Below, piece after piece: positions 25,701 through 37,116 of a DNA stretch of 64,000 nt; the first letter of the stretch is position 1, and each line of letters opens with the position of its first letter. The notes beneath the pieces were generated by a model, which had not been told where the DNA came from, made no database searches, and worked only from the letters and a program-made list of their open reading frames with translations. This DNA comes from Gymnopus androsaceus JB14 (Eukaryota > Basidiomycota > Agaricomycetes > Agaricales > Omphalotaceae), in NCBI GenBank assembly GCA_009733575.1, contig ML769413.1:124001-188000 (forward strand), in the 5' to 3' direction. The translations under genes and the position numbers were made by a program.

Positions 25701-28700
25701 AGACAATCTAGCAGTGAATAATAGTAAAAATACTCATTATGATATGGGCCGGCAATAGATGAAACCGGTACATATATCATAAGCTTTTTTTGAGTACTTA
25801 CTATTCAGTTGCGAGCAGATATAAGTATTAAAAAAAGAAGATAAATTTATCCCTCCGTTCAATTATCTAACATACCTCTCTACTACTATCTGACATTCTG
25901 GAGAGGCGTCGATCGTCCTGGATGATTCTTCAAACCCAGATTTGGCTCAGAACAGTGATACTCTGGCAGTGGCGTTTGGAAGAAGATTTAAGGCTCCGAG
26001 TTAGCTATAGTCGCCGTACCGACCTACTTGCAAAGGCTAGCGTCATGACTTTGAGCGAGACGTACGTCGGCGGTGGCAAGTACTCAAATATAGTTTATTC
26101 CTTAGCTTATGACTGACAGACTACTACTTCCCGACGATCCCGAACGTAAGCTTTCACTTGAATTTGACGGTACCAGTATATCGGTCAAACAGCCTATGAC
26201 AAACCTGTAAGTACCGATTCAAAAGACAGAGGGATTACTTCTGACAATCAAATATCGTAATAAACCTGCTCAGACCGAAATAATGACATATTCGCTATGA
26301 GGGTCATCGATTTCGGAACTACAGAAGAAGAAAGCTCAAAGCCAAGAACAAGTACTTCAATGCTGGTCCTCGAGGAAGGCACTGGGCTCTGTCTCGTTCA
26401 TTAAACACTGCGATAGCGGATGGACAAAGGAAATTTGAGTCAGGTAATCGAGAATCACTGATGCCAATGACGCTTGCTATAGTTAAGCCTGCCGTTTCTT
26501 TGATGGACAGCTGGCGATGAAAGTGAAGGGAAAGGACAGCGTAAGATGGAGAGATGTAGCCAATAGAAAAACTCGAGATGAAAACGGAGACTCTGAGGCT
26601 TTAGAGGGTTAGAGTGTGATTGAAGTTGCTACTGACACTTGAGTTTGTCTGTTTGGAAACAATGCACCCGTATCTGATGCATATATGTTCTATTTTATGA
26701 GGCCGCGAATTCCGCGCTCACTTGTTTTTCAAGCCATGTAGTCCAAGAACCAATATCCAAGCAGATGAAGCAGATGCCTCGTAGCTGGACATGTACAACA
26801 TAACGATATACGGCATCGAGTGTCACCCCTGTTCCAACTCGAAACTTGGAGGCGAGGGAGAGACACGGTTTACTTGACATGGCGGCGCATGATGCGATGC
26901 AGCAATTATCACTTTTCTGTCGCTGTGCTTTCACTGCCTGCTTGAAAGCTGTGATACTGTAGCCATATCGGCGAACAATTGGAAGCCGCTTATGATATGG
27001 GCGTTGTTCCCGTCGTATTGCGAGTTTTTCGGTGAAAACTCAAGGCTGGAAGAAAACAAGAAAATAGAAAAGTACTCACGGTAGAGCTTTCCATGAGGTC
27101 CAGCTTGAAGATTCAAGAAATGAAACTGGCTGCAAAATAAATGCATACACAGTGTACAGTTTCAGAGCGACCAACTCGAGAATCTTTTGAAGGACGTGCA
27201 ACATCAAGAGCTCTCAGCCGAATAAACATGGAGCATTCGACTCCGAATAGAACCGTAATCGGAATCGAAAATAGGACCCACAATCGATGAGTGCAGGTGT
27301 TCGCAAGCAGTAGCGCTGGAAGAGGAACTAGTAGATCAGCAGTAAGTAGATCGTCAAAGTGTAAAGCAAGACCGACACTCCACAAGCGCTGAGGAGGGGA
27401 AATCGAAATTTGGAGCCGGTACAGGTAAGAAGAGCAGTTAACACGAGTAATCAGAGCAAAATACCAGGTCGAGCTCAAACTACCCGACGGTCTCCAAATC
27501 CTCGAAATGAAGGAAATGAAGGAAGATAAACTGATATGGATTCGGAGTCTTAGCCTGACCTGAACCTGAGCCTGGCTAGCATGGTTTGTGAATATCCTAG
27601 AACTGTGTAGTCGAGGTGGACAGCCTCCCAGACACCACAGTGTGGAGTTCGACAACGACATCCCGTTATGGTAACGATTCATTCTTACCATAAGTAGTAA
27701 AATCAGTGATGAACCGGAGAGAGAATCATGAGACTAGTAAGAAAAACAAGAAACGGAAATCAACAACAACAGAGCAACGTTACTTTCGGGCACTGCTAGA
27801 CCTTCATAACACCCTTGAAGTTTGCATGCGAAATGGGAGCGTGTCGGAAGACCCTTCTCCGTAGAAGCATAAGGTAAAACCGCACGTATAGCGAGGTGCT
27901 TCGGGGATTTTGAAGCGCGGGAGTAATGCCTGTCGCAGTCCGACCCGTGATTGATCCCTGACCGCCGAAAGTGGCGGGATTGGAATTTGGGTACTACGCA
28001 CCGTGCATTCGGGAGGAGGGCTTCCTATGGCAAACAAGGCGGATGTCCATTGCACCTCGTCCGAAAACAAAGGATATGAGTACCAGATAGGAGTCCATAT
28101 CGAGGTATCAAGTGCTCAGGGAGATAGGCGGGCGCTATGACAGAAAAAGTACTATCAAAATGCCTTATAATTCCCGCGTTACTTCGATGACGGGTACAGG
28201 GCAGGTATGAAGAATAGCCTGAACGGAAGGCACTTTTTGAGAAATCCCAGAGAATAACCCAGAAACCTGCATGTTGCCTAGCTCGACATTCTGCACCAGT
28301 TCTGCATTTCCTAGATTCCCAAAGATCCTTAAGACCGCCGGCCTTCAAGTAGTTTCCAAGGTCTTCAAAGACTACCGAACGCACAAGCCACGACCTGGAA
28401 CGTTCTTCCCCCAATGGATGGCGGTAATTGGAGATATCAGCAGCGATCGGCGCTATCATCACCAGATGCCCCTCCAGGCTCCTTGTGAAAAGAACCTGAA
28501 AGCCCGTTCGGCAAGGGACATAAGATGAAGAGATCTTCTAGCGATATGTTAGAATGATCTGAACACCTTATACGGTAAAATTTAGGAGAAAAAAACTAGT
28601 ACTGTGGAAAGAAAAATTTCCTCCTCTACTTACGACGGAAAGACTTGGCATGATCAAACCTGAGATGAAACGGGGTAAGATGAGAATCAGAAGGGCGCTA

Positions 28701-29219
28701 CTACTACTGAGTCAGTGAAGACGAACCAAACACAAGGACCTCCGTCAATCTATCTATAAACGGTAGCCTTCTTGACGGGCTTTTCTGGCCTGCAGGAACC
28801 CTCACTGGGGAGATGAATATCATCTAGTAAACCCATTGAGAGAACATGAGTAAACCCGTTAATTCCACCAAAGATAAGACCGTCCTAGCTTTTCTTCAAG
28901 TTGTACGATTTTTGAAGTTCATGAACTGAATGAAGGTGGTCAAAGCTGAGTTGTGCGCCAAGATTTGAAATCGAGGAATGTATAAAGAATTCACTTCATT
29001 GATCGACGTCCGATGCGGGGGTATATTTCATTTCTCCATTGAATGCGATTTGCAACGATTTGAAGGAGGAGAAGGATGAAAGTAATTCAATCAAGACGGT
29101 CCGTCGTACAGGCTCCGGTATTCGGCAACAGTAGTTGCCGGCCCCGAGATTCGGATGCGTACCCCGCTCAATAATTAAGTCAACCGCGCCTCTCATCTTC
29201 TTCGCTAGAATTCAACAAA
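22724..29219. other. Long intergenic stretch without supported genes
   Basis: About 6.5 kb lie between the divergent HMG-box and SDR genes. ORFs of up to 231 codons exist (for example 23154-23849 plus, 27113-27691 minus). They show no domain motifs, no consistent splice pattern and biased composition, so none is called. Small features: an ATCT tetranucleotide run near 24029-24042 and an ATTC-rich patch at about 25050-25085. The stretch upstream of the HMG gene may be a large regulatory region. Confidence 0.4.
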
Positions 29220-30354
29220 ATGGCTCCTTTACCTTACGCTGCTCCAGTTGTGGACTCGACTGCTGTGTTCAAGGAGGATATCTTCAAAGGAAAAGTACTG
29301 TTTTGCACCGGAGGAGGTTCCGGGATATGTCGAGGGATGACTGAGGCTGTTGTAAGGTAAAGCCTTTGAATTTTCTTTACTTAACTGAACGTTGATCCTT
29401 AGATGCGCCATGGTGCAAACGCGGTAATTCTGGGACGAAAGTTTGTGTGAAGTAATCGTTTTTTTCTCATGTATCTAATCTCTTGCTCTTGTAGAATAGA
29501 CCGTCTCACCCAGACTGCCAAAGAACTCTCAGAAGCTACAGGACGAACATGTATTCCTTTCCAGGCTGACGTGAGGCAACCAAAAATGCTCAAAGAGGCC
29601 GTAGAGAAGACCATTGAAAAGTTTGGAAGGATCGATATGGTTATTTGTGGTAAAGAGGGTGTCTCTATCTTGTATCTGGCTATCTCACGTCTTTGATATG
29701 ACAGGTGCAGCGGGTAACTTTTTGGCTCCCATATCTGGCCTTTCAGAAAATGCGTTTAAGACTGTTATGGAGATTGATACTGTATGCTGATTCGTTCTCC
29801 CGACCTGTCCCATTATGACTTCTCTTCATTTCAAGCTTGGAACCTACAACACGATCAAGGCTACCCTCCCTCATGTCCGAAAATCTAGAGGCTCGTACAT
29901 CCATGTCAGTGCGACACTGCACTTACAAGTGAGTCCTAATTTTTATCAATCGTAAAAGGTTATTGAAAAAACAAGGGGAACGCCGTACCAAGTTCATGTC
30001 TCCGCGGCCAAAGCTGGGGTCGATGCGCTCTCCGCCGTTCTCGCCGTTGAGGAAGGACCTCATGGTGTACGCTCGAACGTGATTGCGCCTGGGCCTATAA
30101 AGGGTACCGAGGGCATGGATCGTTTAGCTCCCATCGGCCGTAAAACTTTTAGCGCTCCTGCTGGCCGTGAAGGAGAAATCCAAGACGTTGCGAACGCGAC
30201 TGTGTTCTTGTTTAGTGATGTAGCAGCATTATATTACAGGCCAGGTCCTTCCTGTCGACGGCGGCGCAGAACATTTAAGGCAATTCCAGCTTCCTTATCC
30301 TGAGGCTGTTTTGGACCCGGAAAGCATCCAAAGTCTGATTCGGGGGAAGCTTTG
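29220..30354 (+). CDS. SPS19: Short-chain dehydrogenase, peroxisomal 2,4-dienoyl-CoA reductase (Sps19/DECR2) type, two apparent frame breaks
   Basis: The likely role is NADPH-dependent reduction of 2,4-dienoyl-CoA during beta-oxidation of unsaturated fatty acids. Exons from ATG 29220 encode the Rossmann motif [23 protein letters not shown], a Thr/Cys-rich strand leading to [36 protein letters not shown], and the DECR-type active-site segment [12 protein letters not shown], which has Lys but no classical YxxxK Tyr. [28 protein letters not shown] and a C-terminal Gly-Lys-Leu follow. Introns are at about 29352-29400, 29441-29494, 29650-29704, 29780-29836 and 29930-29974. Two extra bases break the frame: one G in the G4 at 29975-29978 and one T in the CATTATATT at about 30229-30232. 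The final GKL* is a non-canonical variant of PTS1 (SKL). Confidence 0.9.
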
Positions 30355-32942
30355 AATGGAACATTGGCTGCTTGTAACACTATTCTGGTAGGGAATTAAT
30401 TCAGTGTACTACATATATAAGTTATTAAAATACAGTGTTATACATTTTTTTGGCTTTCTTTCGTTAACCTAGCCAGTCAGTCGCCATTGCCTTTCTTCCC
30501 CTCGCCCTCCGGCTCGGCCTGAGCATGAGCAATAACAATGTGATTGTTTCTGCTCTGCATGCTAGATGGCCTCCTTGAATCGTGCTGGCTCTGAACCGGT
30601 GTAGCACACAACAAGAACGCGAAATGCAATGCCGTTGCAGCATTCTATCTGTACCCTTGAAGCTTGATCCGTCGAACTTCAAGGAAGTTCGACTGCAGCC
30701 CAGTTGTCCAAAATCAAGATTATTATTGAGTCCGAACCATCCATTTTCGGGTGAACATCTATCGCAGCAGTACGTACGTATTCCGAACAGAAGCAAGTCG
30801 GAGAAAAAGTGAGAAATTTCCCGCTTCAAGCGTTTTTTTTTGCGAAAACTTTTGCAATTGGGGAATCTAGGAAGGATCTCGGATGCTTGACATAACCAGG
30901 AAGCAACCGTCGGAAGTTCCTATGTAGCTAGTTCGATAAATCGATGAGAAGAAGAAGAAAGAAATTGGGTGACTGGTACTCAGGTAAAAGTCTAAGTGTC
31001 CGTCAATGGTATGCAGAAATGGTATCGGTCGTTTTTTTTTTCTACCAATGGACCTATGTTAGTAATCTAGGTGGGGATAGAAGGACAACTTGATCAGTCG
31101 TGGCTTGCACCGGAAGACGGATCCTTACACTTGTGACCCTTTGCTATCGCACTAGAAATACCGAAGTGGGTAGCCAATCGATCCAGCTCCGAGTAGCATT
31201 ATGAATTTTTCAGTTCTCAGGGCGCGGGAGTGAGCGGGGAATGCAGAAGAGAGAGAGGGGGCGAAGCATCCGGGAGATCTTAAGCTAGTTCGGAACTTAT
31301 GCCAGGCGTCAAATGCAGGATCCATACCTCTTGACACGAGAGATCTAGAGGCTACCCAGTTTTTGAGCCAGAGCCAAAGCTGTAGGTACGGATAGTCGGA
31401 AGTTGGAAGTTGTTCTGTAATACAGTCAATGCAACCAGAGCTGAACGTAGCCCTGCATACGCTAGTGGGAAGGAAGGCCTAAGCAAAGACTAAAGTTGAA
31501 GCCTAGTGTGCCGATCAAGAGAGTTGTATGTTTTTTTTGGAAAGATCAAAAGACTCGGAGAAACTCCCGGATTGCGTTGAAGACGCCGCAGGTCTATGGC
31601 GTTTAGCAGCCTCGAATCGAGATAGAGTCAGATGCCGTATCATCCCAGGGTAAGAAGGTCAGAACGACTTTGGAAAAAATCCCCCACTGATCGACAAAGC
31701 ATGACCATGACCATGCTCTCGAATAGTTACTTTCTCGACTTGAGCGTCGGAGATCCCATTAGAACCGCGAAAAGACTCACGAAGGACAGCTTATTTGTTA
31801 ATTTTTTCGCGTCTAAACAAATGTCGCTCCGCATTCCTGGGTGAATAGACCCTGTCAAAAACACTACGGCACCGCGACCAGATGGCTACTGTACTCTACC
31901 TTTTCTTGGCCAATGAAAGTGCAGACAGAATCTCCGGGAAACAAAGAGTCGCCGAATACCCAAGCAAATGATAAAAAAAGCGGAACCTTTATTCACTAGG
32001 AGTTCACATACCCGCGCTCCAGCCGCTCTCCGAGTCTTGTATACAAACTGTAGCGCGCAACCCGCACAGCTTCATGAATCAGAGTCAGGTAGGGAATTGT
32101 ATCAGTACATTTACAGTTGTCCAGACGTTAAACGTACCACACGGTCTAGAAGCTTTCGATGCCAGACAGTGTTCCAAAGACATCAGATAATCTTGGTGAT
32201 CCTTTGGAACATGATAAGTATATCCCAGCTAAAAACCCCATCTTTATCTCGGATTCAGTGATAGAAGCTATTTGTCTGCTTGCTAGATCGTCGACAAATA
32301 ATTCCAGCGAGCCCTAAACGCTGTTTGGATTTGGGGAACATCATGACAAACTGGGATAGAATTCTTCTTCCTCCTAGAAAGCTGTCAGTCGCATATACTC
32401 GGCAGACGACCAGTCAGCAAAGTAAATAAATAAATAAATATGTAAAGGTACCCGATAAGCCAGGAAGAGACAGAACCACACTGTGTCGGATCTCCCCGAG
32501 TTGGTGCCAACTTTTTTCTTTCAATGGAACAGGACAAAATATTGCTGTAGAATCGCCAATCGAGTCATCAAATGAAGAGACCCTCAGATGACGGGTATTC
32601 ACACTAATTTCATAATAACGTGAGCTTCGAACGTTGGCAGGACTTTGAATGAGACTCGTGATAAGGCTCGGTGAATGGACTCACGTAGACCACACTAAGT
32701 TCCTTATTGTCTCGACAGAGATTGCCGCCATCGGCGCAGCATCGGGGGCTGATTAGTTCATGCTCGCGAGGAATGCCATTTCATTGAATAACATTGGGGG
32801 AAAAAATCTAGGACAAAGCTACAAGCAAATTTATCGGTAAAAAAAGTCTATAAATTTAATCAGAATCGTTCAGGTCACAGAAATACAAGAGCCGCAGAAA
32901 AAAAAATCTCACATTAAGAATTTCCGGCTTCACTGAAGCTCT
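30355..32942. other. Intergenic region, no gene supported
   Basis: These 2.6 kb contain only short ORFs with no motif support. The region has several homopolymer runs and an AAAT tetranucleotide patch (about 32421-32440). I see no RNA gene or mobile element. Confidence 0.4.
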
Positions 32943-34263
32943 CTATCCCAACCAACCAACATGCAACACTTTCGTTTTATCCGTTTCAGGAAGTGCTGCT
33001 ACCAAGCTCTGAAACAGCTGGAGGGAATGGTCCTGAGGAACAACGCCCACTTTCCGCGTCGAGAGTGAAATATCGATAGATCTTATGGATGGTAGAGCAT
33101 GAACAAGTTGGGCAAGATCTTTGTCCAATGAGGATCCAATAATCTCTCCACCGTCACCGGGATTCAATACGACAGTGACTTTCTCGAGCTTTGTGCATGG
33201 CTTGGTTGTGGTGATTTGGACGATTTGATGGGATAGAGTACGAAGGCTTTCCGGGTTGTATTGACAATCCAGAGTAAGGCTAGTAAGATTGGGGACTAGC
33301 GAGACCACAGAAAGGTCTTCCTGGGTTGGGTAAATGAAAGGCGTAACTTGAGCTTGAGTAGTGCAGCAGTCAGTAAGGTGGGCAGATAAGGATCGTTTTA
33401 AAGGACTCACTTCCATATGGAAACAGTAATAACTCCAAGTGTCGAATAGTTGTACCGAAACGTTGGAGAATCGGTGTACAGTCGGAGCTGAAGGTTTGAA
33501 CCTTTAGGCATTCGAGACCATCCAGGTCAAACACAGCAGTCTCGTCCATGAATAATGCACTATCGATCTCAGGTAAGTTTACTCCGTATAGTAGAGAGCA
33601 AACACGTATGCGGGAATTGTTCTGCGCAAAGGTTATATCGGTGTCGGATATGGAATCTAGCCCATCTGGATCCCTGAGTAATATTCCGACCAACGTCAGA
33701 GTACAAGTCTGGGATGGATTGTGAGCAGGAAACAAGCTCCGCAGAAAGAGTCCTAGTTGAAAAGTAGACTTCGGATTGTAATTATAAATCTCTAGTGTGG
33801 AGAGTCGTGGAAGAGGGTGAGGGATTGACTCTAGTTGAAACTCATCTGTCGGGTTTTCCGTAGGTTCAAAAACAAATGAAAGGCTACGGATAACATCCGT
33901 CAAATGCTTCGAATCTTTTAGAAATTCCCAGTTCTCCAGGTTGACCCGTGTTTGACGAGTGATAAGGTCTTTAGCGACAAAATTTCGGGTGGTCAAAAGC
34001 GGAAGCTCGGACACTGCGACGTAAGAGAATAGTTGAACGATTGCACGCTGATGCCAAAAGCGAGACACCAAGGTGCAGTTCTTCAAGTCACTGGCCGAAT
34101 CCCATAGAGAGTCTATGATAAGTAGATGTAGTTCTGGAGGAAAAGACATGATTGAATTGGTCATGGCTCGGAGCTCTAAAGAGGCTGAAGCGCTTATCCA
34201 TCCGGCTCGGGCACGTGGATACAAGCGCCTACTCTTCATCTCTAGTTTCGACTGTTTCGACAT
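32943..34263 (-). CDS. F-box-like / leucine-rich-repeat protein
   Basis: Such proteins usually act as substrate adaptors of SCF ubiquitin ligases. The ATG at 34263 opens a frame with an alternative Met at 34164 or 34149, just before the F-box-like motif FPPELHLLIIDSLWDSA ... LKNCTLVSRFWHQRA. LRR-like strands follow (LTDVIRSLSFVFE, LPRLSTLEIYN, LDGLECLKVQTF, TTIRHLELLLFPYG). One intron of about 58 bp starts at 33410 (GTGAGT) and ends CTCAAG near 33353; the 6-bp repeat CTCAAGCTCAAG offers two in-frame acceptors. Exon 2 continues LVPNLTSLTLDCQ and LPSIRSIDISLS and ends HVGWLG with a stop at 32943. The frame is intact. Agaricomycetes carry very large families of these genes. Confidence 0.8.
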
Positions 34264-35046
34264 CCATATCAGCGTTTACGTAGATTTTTTGGACTGTGGA
34301 GCGACCTTCGATCTTCTCTGCAACTGGATCTACTTCAGGAATGGGTGGAGGGCGTTTAGGCAGCTCTGGTTATGGAAGGTTATATTTCTGGCTTTAAAAT
34401 GCATTCTTCTCATTCAAGACACCGGGAAATTCGCTGGACTGCTCTACAGTATCAGTTTACTGACACCAGACAGGTTTATCAAAAAGGCTACACACGGTAT
34501 GTACTGTTGGATATTACTCGACGTTTTTTTTTGGTTATACAGCGACTTCGTCGCAGTATACAGGCTACACTTAAACACACACATCATCTGTAACGGTGGT
34601 TCTATCTGAGCTGGAGGGAGCTCTGACGATTTTCTCAATAGAAGGTGGATTCGCTGCCCCCTACTGTGTTCTGTAGCAATCACGTATCTAGCATAATTGG
34701 GGCTCTGGTTCTGGCTTTGAGAAAGGCTCACAGCAAGCAACTCCACATGCATCTGTACTACTCGGGTGCATTATGTCAAGAACCTCCCACTTGTAATGGA
34801 TCCAATGGCGGGGAACAAGACGGGAAAGAATTGGGAAGGACCTCAATCTCAAAAACCAACTCAGGATCCACCCAATTCCGCATTACCGTCGTATATTAAA
34901 CCTTGCAGACTGGCCCGTGACTAGTACGCGGCATGTAACTGCACGTGATGATGACGATCCCCTCCTTCGATCGTCCGATCGTCGTTCTACGTCAACGGCA
35001 CTTCTGAGACTCAGACAATGTTTGCACGTGTGCCACTGCGCTCGTT
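34264..35046. other. Divergent intergenic region
   Basis: This 0.8-kb region lies upstream of both the F-box and the fasciclin genes. ORFs on either strand show no motif support. No regulatory element is confidently seen apart from the TATA box at its right end. Confidence 0.4.
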
Positions 35047-35053
35047 TATAAAA
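35047..35053 (+). promoter_or_regulatory. TATA box of the fasciclin gene
   Basis: TATAAAA lies 39 bp upstream of ATG 35092 and is followed by a CT-rich leader (CTTCTTTCCTCCGCTTCTTTC), a classic strong fungal core promoter. Confidence 0.75.
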
Positions 35054-35091
35054 GGTCGCTTCTTTCCTCCGCTTCTTTCTACCCAACCGCC

Positions 35092-36510
35092 ATGTTCCAG
35101 AGAATTCAAAATCTTGCCATTTTGGCTTTGGCCTCCGTCTCTTTTGCTCAAAATCTTTCCTCGCTCAGCGATACTTTGAATACTGAAGGACTGACGTGCT
35201 TTCTTAACCTCACCGAGACGCTCGTCAGCTCTTCGAGCGGGGCAGCGTTGGTAGAAGCACTGTCTAATGGAACTTACACTATTCTTGCGTTAAGCAACGA
35301 TGCTTGTGAGTTCTCGCCATTTATTTTCTAGTCAATATTAATTTATTTTCCATAGGCGCTTCCGTTACGACTACCAACGAGACGCTTCTTGGTGAAGTGC
35401 TCTCATATCACATCCTTAAAGGAAGGTTTGACGATTCTTCGTCACCCGTCAACTTTACGAGTGCTACATCGCCCAACCATACAATTGGTCACACACTGTT
35501 GAACGGTTCGGACGACGGATTTCCTGAAGCCTTGGCTTGGACCCAAGAAAATGGTGGAATCTCTTTCCTCAATCAACCGTAAGTTCTCGATCTGCTCTGT
35601 ACACGGTCTTCGCTCATCTCGCCCATGTAGAAACAATGCCAATATCTCTGTTACGAAGTGTATTGCGGTCAACGGTACTACCATCGACCTTTGTGTGATC
35701 AATGGCGTTCTCACTATTCCGGGCACCACGTCCTCCGCAATCGCTGCCTCTAACAACACTCAGTCTCTCAACGGCCTAATCGACAATATTTCAGTTCTTT
35801 CCCCTAATGGCACCACAAACGAGACCCTCGGCCAATTTCTCGATGGACAACAAGGTTGCACTATATTCGCTCCTGACGACACTGCTGTCTCCGCTGTTTC
35901 AAGTGCCTTGCCTGCACTCGAGAGTAATGGTAGCACAACCCTCGTTACACTTATCCTGAACCATGTGCATTTCGTTTTCCCTCTCATCGTCCTTTTCGCT
36001 TACACTTTACCCCAGATCCTCAACGGTACCACTTTGTATTCCACTCAAATTACGAACGGTTTAAACCTAACTACTGCGGCTGGTGAATCGATAACATTCA
36101 CAACTAACTCAACCGGAATCTTCGTCAAAGTCGGGAATACAACCGCCCAGATTATCCAGTCCGACATCATCACTAGCAATTGCGTTCTACACATCATCAA
36201 CAACATTTTCGTCGACACGAACAGCAACCCTTCTGCTGCTAGCTCTGCGTGAGTCTCCCTCTCTTTTTTAAAAATTCGATACCAAACCCAAATCTTTAGG
36301 TACGCTTCCGCCACCTCCGCTGCTGCTCAACAGACGGCTGAGACCGGTGCAATTACCGCGACTACTACTGGTTCCAGTGGTGGCAGTTCCACTTCCACCT
36401 CTAGCAGCACTAGCAACGGCGCTGAAGCTTTGCCCGTCGTTTCACGATCCTACATGACTGCCCTCGCCACCGTCGTTAGCTTTGTTGTTTTCGGAGCGTA
36501 CCTCGTCTAA
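35092..36510 (+). CDS. Secreted fasciclin (FAS1) domain protein with predicted GPI anchor
   Basis: FAS1 proteins are extracellular adhesion modules at the cell surface. The ATG at 35092 starts a signal peptide (LAILALASVSFAQ). Two FAS1 domains follow: the first includes LVEALSNGTYTILALSNDA and LLGEVLSYHILKG; the second QGCTIFAPDDTAVSAV, TLVTLILNH, and SDIITSNCVLHIINNIFV. Many N-x-S/T sites suggest heavy N-glycosylation. A Ser/Thr/Ala-rich stalk (GSSGGSSTSTSSSTSNG) and a hydrophobic end (MTALATVVSFVVFGAYLV) fit GPI anchoring. Introns are at about 35306-35355, 35581-35630, 35965-36015 (51 bp, in frame, no stop) and 36249-36299. Stop TAA is at 36508-36510. The gene is intact. Confidence 0.9.
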
Positions 36511-37116
36511 TAGTAACGAGCGTATCTGGGTTTTCTTCTGCATATTCGCGCGCACGTTTCGTCGGTCTCTTTGGAATGAATTTGTTACATAGCACGGTAA
36601 CATGGACAACTTGTTAATTAGGTTCGCGTAGCGCGATTACTGTAAGTATGTACGGTGTAGTAGGATGTATTCGTACTCGAAACCGAACTCGAAACCGAAT
36701 GTATTTTTCGGAGAATTCGAAGCAGTCCTGAATAAAGGTTTGTTCGACTTGAGTAGAGCGATTCATAGCAGTCTGGCGTTAGAACCTCATTTTCATGTGC
36801 AACGAAGTGAAGTCCGACAACATCCTCGTCAAGGTGGCACCAGTCGAGTTTACTTTCGCCAAAACCGTCGCTGTTACGAATGATAGCTTGGGGTTTGTTC
36901 GCGTTCATTTTAACTACATATGTAGTCGGAATGAGCTATACAGTATAGGAGTGGGCTGGGGTTTAACTTAATGGGTTTAACTTAATGGGCATAGAGTGAA
37001 AGAGGTCGGAGCGAATTCGTTCAACTGTAGCGAATGATCTGGGTTAATCTCCGAATGGACTAGATAACAGAAAATTTACTTGTTGATACAAGAGTCTGAT
37101 GGCGTTTGCATCATTA
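36511..37116. other. Convergent intergenic region
   Basis: This 0.6-kb gap lies between the 3' ends of the fasciclin and DUF2236 genes. It includes a short direct repeat (GTTTAACTTAATGGG twice at about 36960-36990) and a CGAAACCGAACT-type repeat near 36675-36700. No gene is seen. Confidence 0.5.

Noticed and set aside
27113..27691. 192-codon minus-strand ORF with hydrophobic stretches
   Set aside because: Composition is biased but no recognisable membrane-protein family pattern or conserved motif is present.
35965..36015. Several introns with length divisible by three and no in-frame stop (about 35965-36015, one near 38720, two in hydrolase domain 2, one near 48870)
   Set aside because: About a third of introns are 3n by chance and nearly half of short ones lack a stop, so five among roughly fifty is not an excess.
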